Under the pieces are notes generated by a model. That model did not search any database. It was not told where the DNA came from and saw nothing but the letters and a program-made list of their open reading frames with translations. A DNA stretch of 64,000 nt from an uncultured Clostridia bacterium (GTDB lineage Bacteria; Bacillota; Clostridia; Christensenellales; HGM11417): contig CALVJY010000002.1 of NCBI GenBank assembly GCA_944332455.1, positions 62,001 through 126,000 on the forward strand. Reading direction: 5' to 3'. The position numbers were made by a program, and so were the translations under genes. Positions 16,280 to 25,400 of this stretch are shown in pieces (position 1 is the stretch's first letter; each line of letters begins with the position of its first letter).

Positions 16280-19200
16280 GTACAGGCCGTCGTAGGCGGT
16301 GGACTCGGTGGCCAGCTGTTCCCGGTAGGAAAAGGCGGAATCCCGGCCGTACATCAGGAAGAAGAAGGGCCGGTTTCCGGCGGCGGCCAGCAGGGCGTTG
16401 ATGCGGTCGATGCCGATGGTCTGAAGGTCGGCCTCCAGCGAAAGATAGGGCTCGGCCGAGAAGGCGTTTTCCCCGCTCTCGTAGACCACCGAGCAGTAGT
16501 TGTAGCCCCCGCCGTAGCAGGCGATGCCGCCGTGAACGTATTCCTCCCCGTCCACCGTGTCCACAAAGGCGTCATAGACGGCCGAGGAATTCAGTATCTC
16601 CTTGATGTCGAAGCGGATCAGGGGATCGGCCACGTCGTCCGGGGTGATCTCGATCAGGGTAGAGCTGTCGATGGAGCTGATCTTTTTCCAGTCCCGCAGC
16701 TGCACTTCGCCGGCCAGGGTCAGCCTGGAAGCAAAGCTGGTCCCCCCCACGTTTTCCCAATCCAGCAGGTCGATCTGGTTGTACTTTCCGTAGTACAGGG
16801 CGGGGCCGCCGAACTTGCTCTGGATGCCCACGGTGAAAAATCCGGCGGTGGACAGCACCGAGTCGGCCAGCCGCACCCCGGTCAGCAGGTAGGTCTGCTC
16901 GAAGTACGCGTCGTAGCCGAAGGTCCCGTCCTTGCCGGCGTCGGGGTCGTAGGGTTTGCCCTCGAAGTCGGTCAGCTGAGGGGCGGCCACCCCTCTCAAA
17001 GCCTCCTCGTAGCCGTTGAAGACGCCCTCGAAGGGATCCAGCTTTAAGGTCTGGTTGCAGCCGATCTTGAGGCCGAACTCCCGGGCATAGGAGATCACGC
17101 TCTTGAAAATTTCCACGTTCACGCGGTAGCTGTCGGGGTCGGCCAGCACCGCCTCGGGATCGGCACAGGCCCCGCCGAACACCCGCACCCCCGTCCGGCC
17201 GTTCTTGACGGTGGAGTAAGACAGGGTGCAGTCGGTCAGACACTCCAGCACGGTGCCGGTGTGATCGAGCAGGGTCAGGTCGGAGACGTCGTCCCGGCCC
17301 TTTAAGGTGAGGTTGGTCAGCGTGATCGGCTGGTCGGCCTCCACCAAAAAGCAGACGTCGTCCTGCTCCTTGACCGAGTAGGAGGCCGACATATAGTTGA
17401 ACCGCACCAGATCCAGGGGGCCGCTGAAATCGTAGTCCGACCCCTGCAAAGTGGTGATGCGGTGGGCGTTCAGCTCGTAGCCGTTGCCGTAGACGTCGGC
17501 CGTAAAGCGGATGATGTACTTGATCCGGGGATCGGTCACGCCGGCGTTGGCGTAGTAGGTGTAGTCCGCCGTGGTCGTCATGAAGGAGACCGCTTTTTCC
17601 ATGGCGGCGTTCACCTCGGCCGCCGAGCCGTCGGGATCGACATAGGCCCCCAGGCGGATGGAATTGCGAAGCGCCGCGGGCAGGGCCTGCTCGGAGGCCA
17701 GGCGAAGGTCGTCCTCGGTGTAGACGTTGACGCCCTCGACGCAGGTCAGGGTGACCGAAGCCGAGACCGTCCGCCCCAGCTTGCGGCTGGCCAGACAGCT
17801 GGCCGAAAGGGTGACCGTGCCCGCCCCCTTCACGGTGATCCTGCCCCCGTCGTCGATGACGGCCACCTGGGGATCGGAGGAGAGGTACTCGATCCGGCCG
17901 GCCTCCACGGCGGCCTCGGTCTCCAGCCCGTTCACCATCCGGCGGGCGGTCAGCGACAGGACGAAGGAGTCCTCGGTCAGGCTGCCGTCTTCGTCAAAGC
18001 GGCTGACGGCCAGCACGCACTCCTGCCCGAAGCCGGCGGGCAGAAGGCCGGAATCCCGGGACAGGGTCAGGCTGTCGTAGGGGTTGACGATCTCCACGGA
18101 GCGGGTCAGGCTGCCCAGCAGCTCCTCTCCGTACAGCAGTTCGGCCCTCAGTTCCACGGTGCCCTCGGCCAGGGCGGACAGCGTCCACCCCCCGCTCAGC
18201 CGGTCGGCCACCGAGGCCTTGGCGGCGTCGGAGGAGGTCAGGCGGACCTCCACCCCCTCGGGCAGCTCATCGGTCAGGGCCACCCGGACCGAGGATCCCT
18301 GGCGCAGGACCACGGTCCCGCTGCCCGCATCCGACCCCACGGCCAGCCCCTCGGGCAGCTCGGCCCCCTTGGTGACGGTCAGCGTGGCCAGGGCCGTGAA
18401 GGCCTCCCCCTCCCAAAATCCGATCTCCAGGGCGCAGCTCTGGCCGAACCCGGCCTCCGGCGAGAGGGTGTAGGAGATCCTGCCTCCCCGCGCGTCCAGG
18501 GTGACGGAGGCGAAAAAGCCGGGATCTTCGGCCTGGCAGTCAAGGTCCTCCGCCGAGACGCCGGCGGGCAGATTTTCCTCGGTCAGGTCGAAGACGGTGG
18601 TCCCGCTCCCCAGCACGCTGACCGAGGCCGTCTCCGAATCCCCGAAGAGGATGCCGTTGCCGCGGTCGGCATAGCCGAGCACCTCCACCGCGATGGTGAC
18701 GGTCAGTTCGGCGGGTTCAAAGCCCTCCTCCGTCCGGGCGACGGCGTACTCGGCCGGGATGGTCCCGGTCAAGACGGCGCTCCCCCGGCGGTTGGCGGTC
18801 AGCCGCCCGGTGAGGGCGTTGACCGGGAGGGTCTCGGGATCCGAACTGCGCCAGTCGATCTCCCGCTCTGCGTCGGCGGGCGTGACCGAAAACTCCTCGC
18901 CCTCGGTCAGGGTCATGCTCTCCCCGGCGTACAGCACCAGGCTCTCCTTCAGGGCGGAAAAGCCGGTGACCTTGGAGCAGAGCACGGTCAGCACAAAGCT
19001 GTCGGACAGGCCCTCGCCGGCCTGGGCCACCAGGCGGACGGTGCCCGCCGAGCGGGGGGTGACCCGCCCCTCCGCGTCGATGACGACCTCGGCCTGCGGC
19101 AGGCCCTCCACGGCCTCGGCCCGGTAGGAGAGGGTCTTGTCGGAGGCGTCGGCCGGGGAAACTTCGGCCTCGATCTGCACCACGGGGTTTTCGGTGAGCT

Positions 19201-19342
19201 CCACCGTGGTGTTCTCGTTCCGGACCTCCACGCCGGAGACCGGGACGTCCACGGCCAGGGTGATGCTGCTGACCGTGGACTGGATGGTGAACAGCAGCAG
19301 CAGCGGGATGACCAATATCAGGGCGATGACGTTATTCTTCAT
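16262..19342 (-). CDS. Membrane-anchored Ig-like / beta-helix-like extracellular protein
   Basis: 1026-residue protein with one N-terminal membrane segment (about residues 4-23) that acts as signal anchor. BIG2-type Ig-like domains follow at about 30-115 (VSGVEVRNENTTVELTE ... AGTVRLVA), 115-225 and 430-545, with the DDGGRITVKGAGTVTLSA pattern typical of BIG2. Between and after them lie other beta domains. Residues about 620-830 contain isoleucine/leucine-rich turns (PITLTNLTLKGRDDVSDLTL) suggestive of a right-handed beta-helix. Its ATG overlaps the end of the ABC permease gene by 11 bases, and AAGGGAAG precedes it, so it is translationally coupled to the exporter. That coupling suggests it is a functional partner or substrate of the transporter. 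The longer open frame beginning at 19432 is rejected because it would run far into the permease gene. Confidence 0.88.
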   Translation of the reverse strand: MKNNVIALILVIPLLLLFTIQSTVSSITLAVDVPVSGVEVRNENTTVELTENPVVQIEAEVSPADASDKTLSYRAEAVEGLPQAEVVIDAEGRVTPRSAGTVRLVAQAGEGLSDSFVLTVLCSKVTGFSALKESLVLYAGESMTLTEGEEFSVTPADAEREIDWRSSDPETLPVNALTGRLTANRRGSAVLTGTIPAEYAVARTEEGFEPAELTVTIAVEVLGYADRGNGILFGDSETASVSVLGSGTTVFDLTEENLPAGVSAEDLDCQAEDPGFFASVTLDARGGRISYTLSPEAGFGQSCALEIGFWEGEAFTALATLTVTKGAELPEGLAVGSDAGSGTVVLRQGSSVRVALTDELPEGVEVRLTSSDAAKASVADRLSGGWTLSALAEGTVELRAELLYGEELLGSLTRSVEIVNPYDSLTLSRDSGLLPAGFGQECVLAVSRFDEDGSLTEDSFVLSLTARRMVNGLETEAAVEAGRIEYLSSDPQVAVIDDGGRITVKGAGTVTLSASCLASRKLGRTVSASVTLTCVEGVNVYTEDDLRLASEQALPAALRNSIRLGAYVDPDGSAAEVNAAMEKAVSFMTTTADYTYYANAGVTDPRIKYIIRFTADVYGNGYELNAHRITTLQGSDYDFSGPLDLVRFNYMSASYSVKEQDDVCFLVEADQPITLTNLTLKGRDDVSDLTLLDHTGTVLECLTDCTLSYSTVKNGRTGVRVFGGACADPEAVLADPDSYRVNVEIFKSVISYAREFGLKIGCNQTLKLDPFEGVFNGYEEALRGVAAPQLTDFEGKPYDPDAGKDGTFGYDAYFEQTYLLTGVRLADSVLSTAGFFTVGIQSKFGGPALYYGKYNQIDLLDWENVGGTSFASRLTLAGEVQLRDWKKISSIDSSTLIEITPDDVADPLIRFDIKEILNSSAVYDAFVDTVDGEEYVHGGIACYGGGYNYCSVVYESGENAFSAEPYLSLEADLQTIGIDRINALLAAAGNRPFFFLMYGRDSAFSYREQLATESTAYDGLYRTALS

Positions 19343-20999
19343 AGCTTTCTTCCCTTTGACAGGCTTTTTCCAACCCCTTGAACAGATAGGCCGCGCTCCC
19401 TCCGCAGACCAGCGCGGCCAGCGCCACGGCAAAGAGGGCGGGCAGCACCTCGATCATGAAGGCCGAGGCCGAGGTCAGCCGGGCGTACAGCGAGATCCCC
19501 AGCGCCCCGCCCCCCAGCAGCACGGCCAGCACGAAGCCCAGCAGAATGAGCAGCGAGACGGTGTCCCCCGGCTCGGTGACCGTGTCCCGCTCGTTGGAGG
19601 GGAAGCGGGGCCGGGCCAGATCCCGCCGGGTGGCGAAGAAGATCTCGGCGGCGGCCACCAGCAGGCAGACGATCAGAAGCACGAAGGCCTCCCCCACCGT
19701 CACCATGCCGCCGACGGCCACGGCCGCGACGGCCAGCAGCACCGAGGCCCCGGAGACGATGCCGCAGAACGCCGCCTTGGACAGCACCAAAATCCGGCCG
19801 GACAGGGGCATGGTCTTTTCCCGGAAGAACATCTTTCCCTCCCGGCTGATGTTGAGGGCGCAGAAGGTGTTGGTCAGCACCGTGAAGGCCGAAATGACCA
19901 GCAGGGAGAGCTCGAACGAGCAGGAGACCGACAGGCGGGAGCGGAGCAGAAGCTCGGCCAGGCTGACCGACAGGTAGCTCATCAGGGGCATGGTCAGGGC
20001 GGTGGCAAAGCAGGAGAAGGCATAGTCGGGATTGCGCAGCACGGTCAAAAATTCCTTGTGCAGCAGGCTGGCGAACACCCCCCGCTCCTTCATGGGCCGA
20101 ACTTTGGAGACCGTCACGTCTCCTCCCTCCATGCGCTCTTTCAGGATCCGGCCGTACAGCTGCTGGACCAAGAGCAGAGCGGCCGACCCGCAGGCCGCGG
20201 TGATCAGCAGGATCATGACGAAGTTGACCGCCGCGTCCTGCCCCGCGCAGAACAGGGCGTAAAAGTTGCAGGGATACAGGGCGGCCGCAAGACCGCTCAG
20301 CTTTTCCATGGTCTCCCGGGTGAACAGGGTCTGCAGGTCCCCGCCGGCCAGCAGGGTCTGCAAAAAGCCGAGGATCAGGCTGTAGACCCAGAAGAACAGG
20401 GCCAGCACGGCCGCATAGACCGCCAGCCGCAGCACAAAGTGCCGGGAGAGGAAGCGCCGGACGGCAAAGGCCGGGAAGGCCAGCAGCGAAGACAGCGCGG
20501 TGGACAGCACGGGCAGCAGGCAGACCGCGATCACCGTGAACAGGTAAAAGGTCCAGCCCATGCCCCCGGCCAGGGCGCCCAGGATGCAGAGCAGCGGGAT
20601 CAGCAGCACCGCCGTCACCAGCAGCTGGGACAGGAAGAGATCGAGCACCCGGTAGACGAACAGCTCCCTGGCCCCGATGGGCATGGGGAGCAGCACGGCG
20701 GTCTCGGCGGTCTCGAACAGGCCGGAGACGATCTTCCGGGTGCCGGCAAAGACCGAGGCCAGCAGGACGGCGGCGGTCAGAAAGGTCATCAGTTCCTTTT
20801 GCCGGACAAAGGGGGTGTCGGTGGACAGGTACTGCACCGACAGATAGGCCCGGGCAAAGTCCACAAAGACATAAAGCAGAGCGGCGATGACCGCGGCAAA
20901 GAGCACCGCGGTGGTCAGCTTGCCCCACCCCCCCTTTTTCAGGGCGGACAGGCGGAGGGTCCAGTCTTTTTTGAAGAGGATGCGGATGGTCTCGGTCAT
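19332..20999 (-). CDS. ABC-2 type exporter permease, polytopic (about 12 TM segments)
   Basis: 555-residue integral membrane protein, the membrane subunit of an ABC exporter. It starts MTETIRILFKKDW, a short cytoplasmic helix typical of ABC-2 permeases, followed by hydrophobic segments throughout. An internal cytoplasmic stretch (RPMKERGVFASLLHKEFLTVLRNPDY, split here only by description; about residues 295-320) repeats the amphipathic element of the N-terminus, so the protein looks like two fused six-helix halves. This matches the putative ABC-exporter family found with DrrA-like ATPases. The ATPase gene ends 9 bases upstream and the anchored Ig-like gene overlaps the 3' end, so all three are one unit. 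The substrate cannot be read from sequence. Confidence 0.88.
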   Translation of the reverse strand: MTETIRILFKKDWTLRLSALKKGGWGKLTTAVLFAAVIAALLYVFVDFARAYLSVQYLSTDTPFVRQKELMTFLTAAVLLASVFAGTRKIVSGLFETAETAVLLPMPIGARELFVYRVLDLFLSQLLVTAVLLIPLLCILGALAGGMGWTFYLFTVIAVCLLPVLSTALSSLLAFPAFAVRRFLSRHFVLRLAVYAAVLALFFWVYSLILGFLQTLLAGGDLQTLFTRETMEKLSGLAAALYPCNFYALFCAGQDAAVNFVMILLITAACGSAALLLVQQLYGRILKERMEGGDVTVSKVRPMKERGVFASLLHKEFLTVLRNPDYAFSCFATALTMPLMSYLSVSLAELLLRSRLSVSCSFELSLLVISAFTVLTNTFCALNISREGKMFFREKTMPLSGRILVLSKAAFCGIVSGASVLLAVAAVAVGGMVTVGEAFVLLIVCLLVAAAEIFFATRRDLARPRFPSNERDTVTEPGDTVSLLILLGFVLAVLLGGGALGISLYARLTSASAFMIEVLPALFAVALAALVCGGSAAYLFKGLEKACQREESYEE

Positions 21000-21008
21000 G
21001 TCCCCTCC

Positions 21009-21746
21009 TCAGCCCTCGAACAGGTCGATGAAGGCCTCTTCCAGGCTCTTGCCCTTTTCGGCCACGAATTTTTTGATGTCCACGTTGGCCAGAATGGTCC
21101 CCTGCTTGATGATGACCGCCCGGTCGCAGGTCTTTTCCACGGCGTCCAGGTTGTGGGAAGAATACAGCACGGTGTTGCCCTCGGCCTTGTAGGCCTTCAT
21201 ATACTCCCTCAGGGCCTTGGCCGACTGGGGATCCAGCCCGGTCAGGGGCTCGTCCAGGATCCACAGACGGGGCCTGTGGATGAGGGCGGCGATCAGGCAG
21301 ATCTTCTGCCGCATCCCGTGGGAGTAGGATTCGATGAGCTGGTCCACCTTGGCCCCCAGACCGAAGACTTCCGAAAGCTCCTCGGTCCGCCTTTTGCGGT
21401 CCTCCCCCCCGACCCGGTAGACGTCGGCCACAAAGTTCAGGTACTCCCTTCCGGTCATGCGGGCGAACACCGCCCGGTTGTCGGGGACGTAGCCGAAACA
21501 GCGCTTGGCGGCCACCGCGTCGGTGACGATGTCGTGTCCGCAGATCTCGATCCGCCCCTCCTCGAAGGGCAGAAAGCCGGTCAGGCACTTGATCACGGTG
21601 GACTTTCCGGCCCCGTTCAGGCCCAGAAGCCCCACGATCTCGGCCCCCCGGCAGACGATGTCGATCCCCCGCACCGCGAAGTCGGAGGCCCCTCTGTAGC
21701 GCTTGCCCAGTCCTTGAATGGCAAAAACGTTCTGCTGATCTTCCAC
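21009..21746 (-). CDS. ABC exporter ATP-binding protein
   Basis: 245-residue cytoplasmic ATPase of the DrrA/CcmA-like exporter class. Visible motifs: Walker A GLNGAGKS, a Q-loop position occupied by PDN in FGYVPDNRAVFARMT (acidic/Asn residues are common there in this class), the signature YSHGMRQK, Walker B LWILDEPLTGLDP, and the H-loop SSHNLD. The GTG at 21746 is preferred as start: GGAG lies 9 bases upstream and the next residues VEDQQNVFAIQGLGKRY align with family N-termini. A TTG at 21827 would add 27 residues but lacks a good Shine-Dalgarno site. It is followed after 9 bases by its permease. A lipoprotein gene lies 122 bases upstream. Confidence 0.92.
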   Translation of the reverse strand: MEDQQNVFAIQGLGKRYRGASDFAVRGIDIVCRGAEIVGLLGLNGAGKSTVIKCLTGFLPFEEGRIEICGHDIVTDAVAAKRCFGYVPDNRAVFARMTGREYLNFVADVYRVGGEDRKRRTEELSEVFGLGAKVDQLIESYSHGMRQKICLIAALIHRPRLWILDEPLTGLDPQSAKALREYMKAYKAEGNTVLYSSHNLDAVEKTCDRAVIIKQGTILANVDIKKFVAEKGKSLEEAFIDLFEG

Positions 21747-21868
21747 TGGTCTTTTCTCCTCAAAAGCCGGACAGGCAGGGCGCCGAAATCGGCGTCCTGC
21801 CCCGGTCTTTTTACAATATTTTTTCAAAGGGTCTTTGCAGGGGCCTCGCCCCGCGAAGGTCCCCCGGC

Positions 21869-22426
21869 TCAGTACCCGAAGGTCACCGTGACGGCGGCCT
21901 GGTTGCCCGACAGGGTGCGGTAGGTCATTTCGATGCGCTCCAGGCGGTTGGAGCCGTCCAGGCGGACGGTCAGGCTGATCTCGCCGTCGGCCTCGGGCCG
22001 GACCCCGAACTGGGCCTCGGCCTGATCGGCGCTCAGGCGGGCGGTCAGCACCACCGGCATCTCCTCCGAGATCTCATAGTCCGCGAAATTGGCGGTCGAG
22101 AAGGCCGAAAGGGCGGTAAAGCCTCCCTCCAGGGTCTGGGTGGAGGAGGTGACGGAATAGGCCTCCTCGGCGGGCAGCTCGTTCAAAACGGTGGTGACCG
22201 TGGTCAGGGAGAGCCCGTCGCCCTCCTTGACATAGGTTTTTTGGGTCTCGGTGATCAGCAAATCCTCCCGGGTGACCGAGGAGGTGGCGACCACCTGGGC
22301 CGCTCCGGTCACCCCGGAGCAGGCCTCGTTGATCACGAACATGGGATCCCGGCTGGAATCACAGCCGGTCAAAAGCATCAGCACAGCCGACAGGGCGGCC
22401 ACGGTCAGTACGATCCATCTTTTCAT
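21869..22426 (-). CDS. Small lipoprotein of unknown function in the ABC exporter operon
   Basis: 185-residue protein with a lipoprotein signal ending LTGC (Cys22). The mature part, about 163 residues, is predicted to be mainly beta-strand and Thr/Ser/Glu-rich, with evenly spaced charged strands and no catalytic motif that I recognise. It begins 13 bases after the stop codon of the giant surface-protein gene and has GGAGG upstream of its ATG, so it belongs to the same transcript. Position between a surface protein and an ABC exporter suggests a periplasm-like/outer-leaflet accessory role; this is inference only. Confidence 0.85.
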   Translation of the reverse strand: MKRWIVLTVAALSAVLMLLTGCDSSRDPMFVINEACSGVTGAAQVVATSSVTREDLLITETQKTYVKEGDGLSLTTVTTVLNELPAEEAYSVTSSTQTLEGGFTALSAFSTANFADYEISEEMPVVLTARLSADQAEAQFGVRPEADGEISLTVRLDGSNRLERIEMTYRTLSGNQAAVTVTFGY

Positions 22427-22439
22427 CTTGCGGACCTCC

Positions 22440-25400
22440 TTAGAAGAACTTTCTCAGGGCCAGAGCCAGCAGGGACAGCAGTCCCAGCGCGGCGGCGCCC
22501 GCCACAGGGGTCATGCCGTCGGCCACTTCGGCCGCCTGCTCCCCTTCGGACAGCCCCTCTTCCCGGGCGGCGTTGAATTCCGCCAGCACCCGTTCATAAG
22601 AGGCCACATCCAGCGCGGCCAGTTCGCCCTGATTCAGTTTGTCCAGTTCGGCCTTGGCCGCCATAATGGCTTCCCGCTGTTCAGACATAGTGCCGGCTCC
22701 GACGACGGCGGCAATGGCCTCCCGGGCCGCAGACAGGCTGGCGGTGGAAATTTCCGTCGTCTTGATCCTGTCCTCATGGTTTTCGTCACCGGCCAGCTTG
22801 GCATACACGGTGTAAGTCTGGCCGTCGGTCAGGCCGGTAAAGATCCCGCTCGCCTGCCAGCTTTGGCCGTCCAGACTGAACAGCACCGCATCGTTGTCGG
22901 CGGAGGCCGTGATCGAGACGCCGTCGGCCGAAGCCGTCAGCACGAAGTCGGCCTGTTGGGCCTTGTTGACGGTGACCGTAAAGCTCACTTTTCCGGTGCG
23001 GTTGGCGGTGTCGGCCACCTCCACCGTGACGGTGTAAACCCCGGCGTTGTGGATGGCGGAAACCGAGCTGCCGTCCTTCTCGATGGTCACGGTCAGCGCC
23101 AGCGAGGGCAGCATGCCGGCAAAGGAGTCCGCCGTAAAGGTGCGGCCCTCGTCAAAGGTGACCTCGGTGTCGGCAAAGTCCTCCACCCCCTCCAGCTCGG
23201 CCTGATGCGAGAGCTTGCTCACGGTCAAAGTTGCCGTCATGTCTGGAATGGCGAAATAGTTGTCCCCGTCCCCCGTGAAAGAGGCGGTGACCTCCAGCAG
23301 ACCGGCATTGGTCAGGCTGTTGGCCGAGTAGCTCACGGAAACGCCTTCGGGCAGGGTCCCCGAGATCGTCAGGGTGTAGGGACTGCCGCTGTAGGTCTCG
23401 GTCAAATCCTCAAAGGTCACCCCGCTCATGTCGTAGGTCGCCTTGCCGATGGTAAAGGTCAGGGTCAGATCGTCCGTGCTGCCGTCCGCCCAGGTGTAGT
23501 GGGTCTTGTCGGTCAGGCTGACGGTCACCGGATGCTCCCCGGCGGCGGTGGCGGTGTTCCCCGTCACGGTGTAAAGGCTGTTTTCGGCGATCTGCGCGGT
23601 CTGGGGTTCGCCGGTGTAGGTGTAGCTCCCCTCGATGACCGGCCGGGCCACTTTGGCGGGCACGACGGTCATGGTGGCCGTCATGTCGGCGGGCAGCTCA
23701 TAGTTTTTGGCCAGCGCCTCGTCGGTAAAGGAGAACGAGGCGGTCACTTCCACTTGTCCCAGCTCGGTGCGGTCGCCCTCGTAGGAGTAGGAGGCCGAAA
23801 CGCCCTCGGGCAGGCCGGAGACCTCCAGCGACAGCTCGGAGCCGGTGTACTCCCGCTCGGCGTCCGCAAAGGTCACCCCGCTCATGTCGAAGGTCCCCTT
23901 TCGGATGGTCCAATCAAAAGTGAGGTTGGCCGTGGTGCCGTCCGACCACTGATAGTCTGAGGTGTTGTTCAGACGAATGATCACCGTGTAGGAGCCGGCA
24001 TCCGTACCCGTGTTGTCATAGACGGTGTAGGCCGGGTTCTCGGGGATCTGTACCGTGTGCAGCGTGCCGTCATAGGTAAAGGAAGCCTGAGGATCCGAGG
24101 GTTTTTCTACCGACGCCTTGGCCACCGTCACGGTGACCTGAGCTTCATACATCCCGTTCCAGACAGCGGTTGCCTCTGTTTCCCCCGCAAACAGCGACAT
24201 GTTGGGATTGCGCCAGCTCCAGCCCTCGGGCAGGGAGACGTCGGACAGGCGCAGCCCCTCGGTATATTCGGCCTCGGGGGCGCCGTAGGCCGGAACGGTC
24301 TCGGTCCGGCTTTCCAGACAGCCCGGGTGCGAGCAGACCAGCAGGGCCTCCCCGTCCTCCGTGGCGGAGGGTTCCGCGGTCATCTCGCCAAGCTGCCAGG
24401 TGTGCTCGTGGGCCTCCACAAACACCCCGGTCAGGGTCAGGTTCACGGTCACGGTCTCGGTGCTCCACTTGTGGTAGCTGGTGTCGTTGGTGTAGTCGGG
24501 ATCGAGGTCGGGATCATCGGCTGTGCAGTTGACCAGGTATTGCATGGTGTAGCTCGCCAGGGTCCCGGTCCGCTCGGCCGAGGTCACGGCATAGGTCTTG
24601 CCGGCCACCAAGTCGGTCAGCACGGCCGCAGAGCCGTCCCAGGTCAGCGCCCGGGCGGTCAGGGTGAAGCGGGACTCGTTGCAGTCATAGCCCCCTCTGG
24701 CCCCGTCAACCACATCCGGCGACAGATCGGCGCCCTCAGCAAAGACGAGTTCGGCCCCGGAAGAGGCGGTCTGCACGATGCCGCCGAATGTTCCCTCGAC
24801 ATTCAGAGTGCCGTTGACGACCAGGGCGCCGGCCGGGGAGAAGCCGTATTCGGTCAGCTCCTCGGAGGTGGGATACCGCTTGCCGCTCATGTCGGACTGC
24901 CGCAGGCCGTCGTAGACCAGCAGCGAGCCGCCCGCATTGACGTTCAGCACCGCGTCCTCGCCCACCGTGAGCGAGGCGCCGGGCATGATCTTATAGGCGT
25001 AATTGATGTCATAATTCCCGTCGTTGAGAACGAGGTCGAAGGTGTAGGGCAGCGCCAGCGTCATCTCCTCGGAGCCGAAGCCCTCCAGACTGAATACGCC
25101 GGCCGAGGCCCCACCCGAAATAGTGACGGTGGTCTTGCCGCTGTCCGCATTGTTGTTGGTCCCGCCCACAACGTACTTGCTGCCGTCATAAGTCCGGGTC
25201 AGGGTGGCCCCCTCCTTCAGGAGGATGAGCCCGGGCCCATAGGTAAGATCGGTGTTGCCCTCGAAGCCGACCACCAGCACGTTCTGGGTGGTGACGGCGC
25301 TCCAGAAGTAAAGGCTGGCAAGGCCGACCTCCCTGGCGCCGTACTCCAAAGTCAATTCGCACCGGATGTTGACGATGGCGTACTGCACGAAGGGGAACTG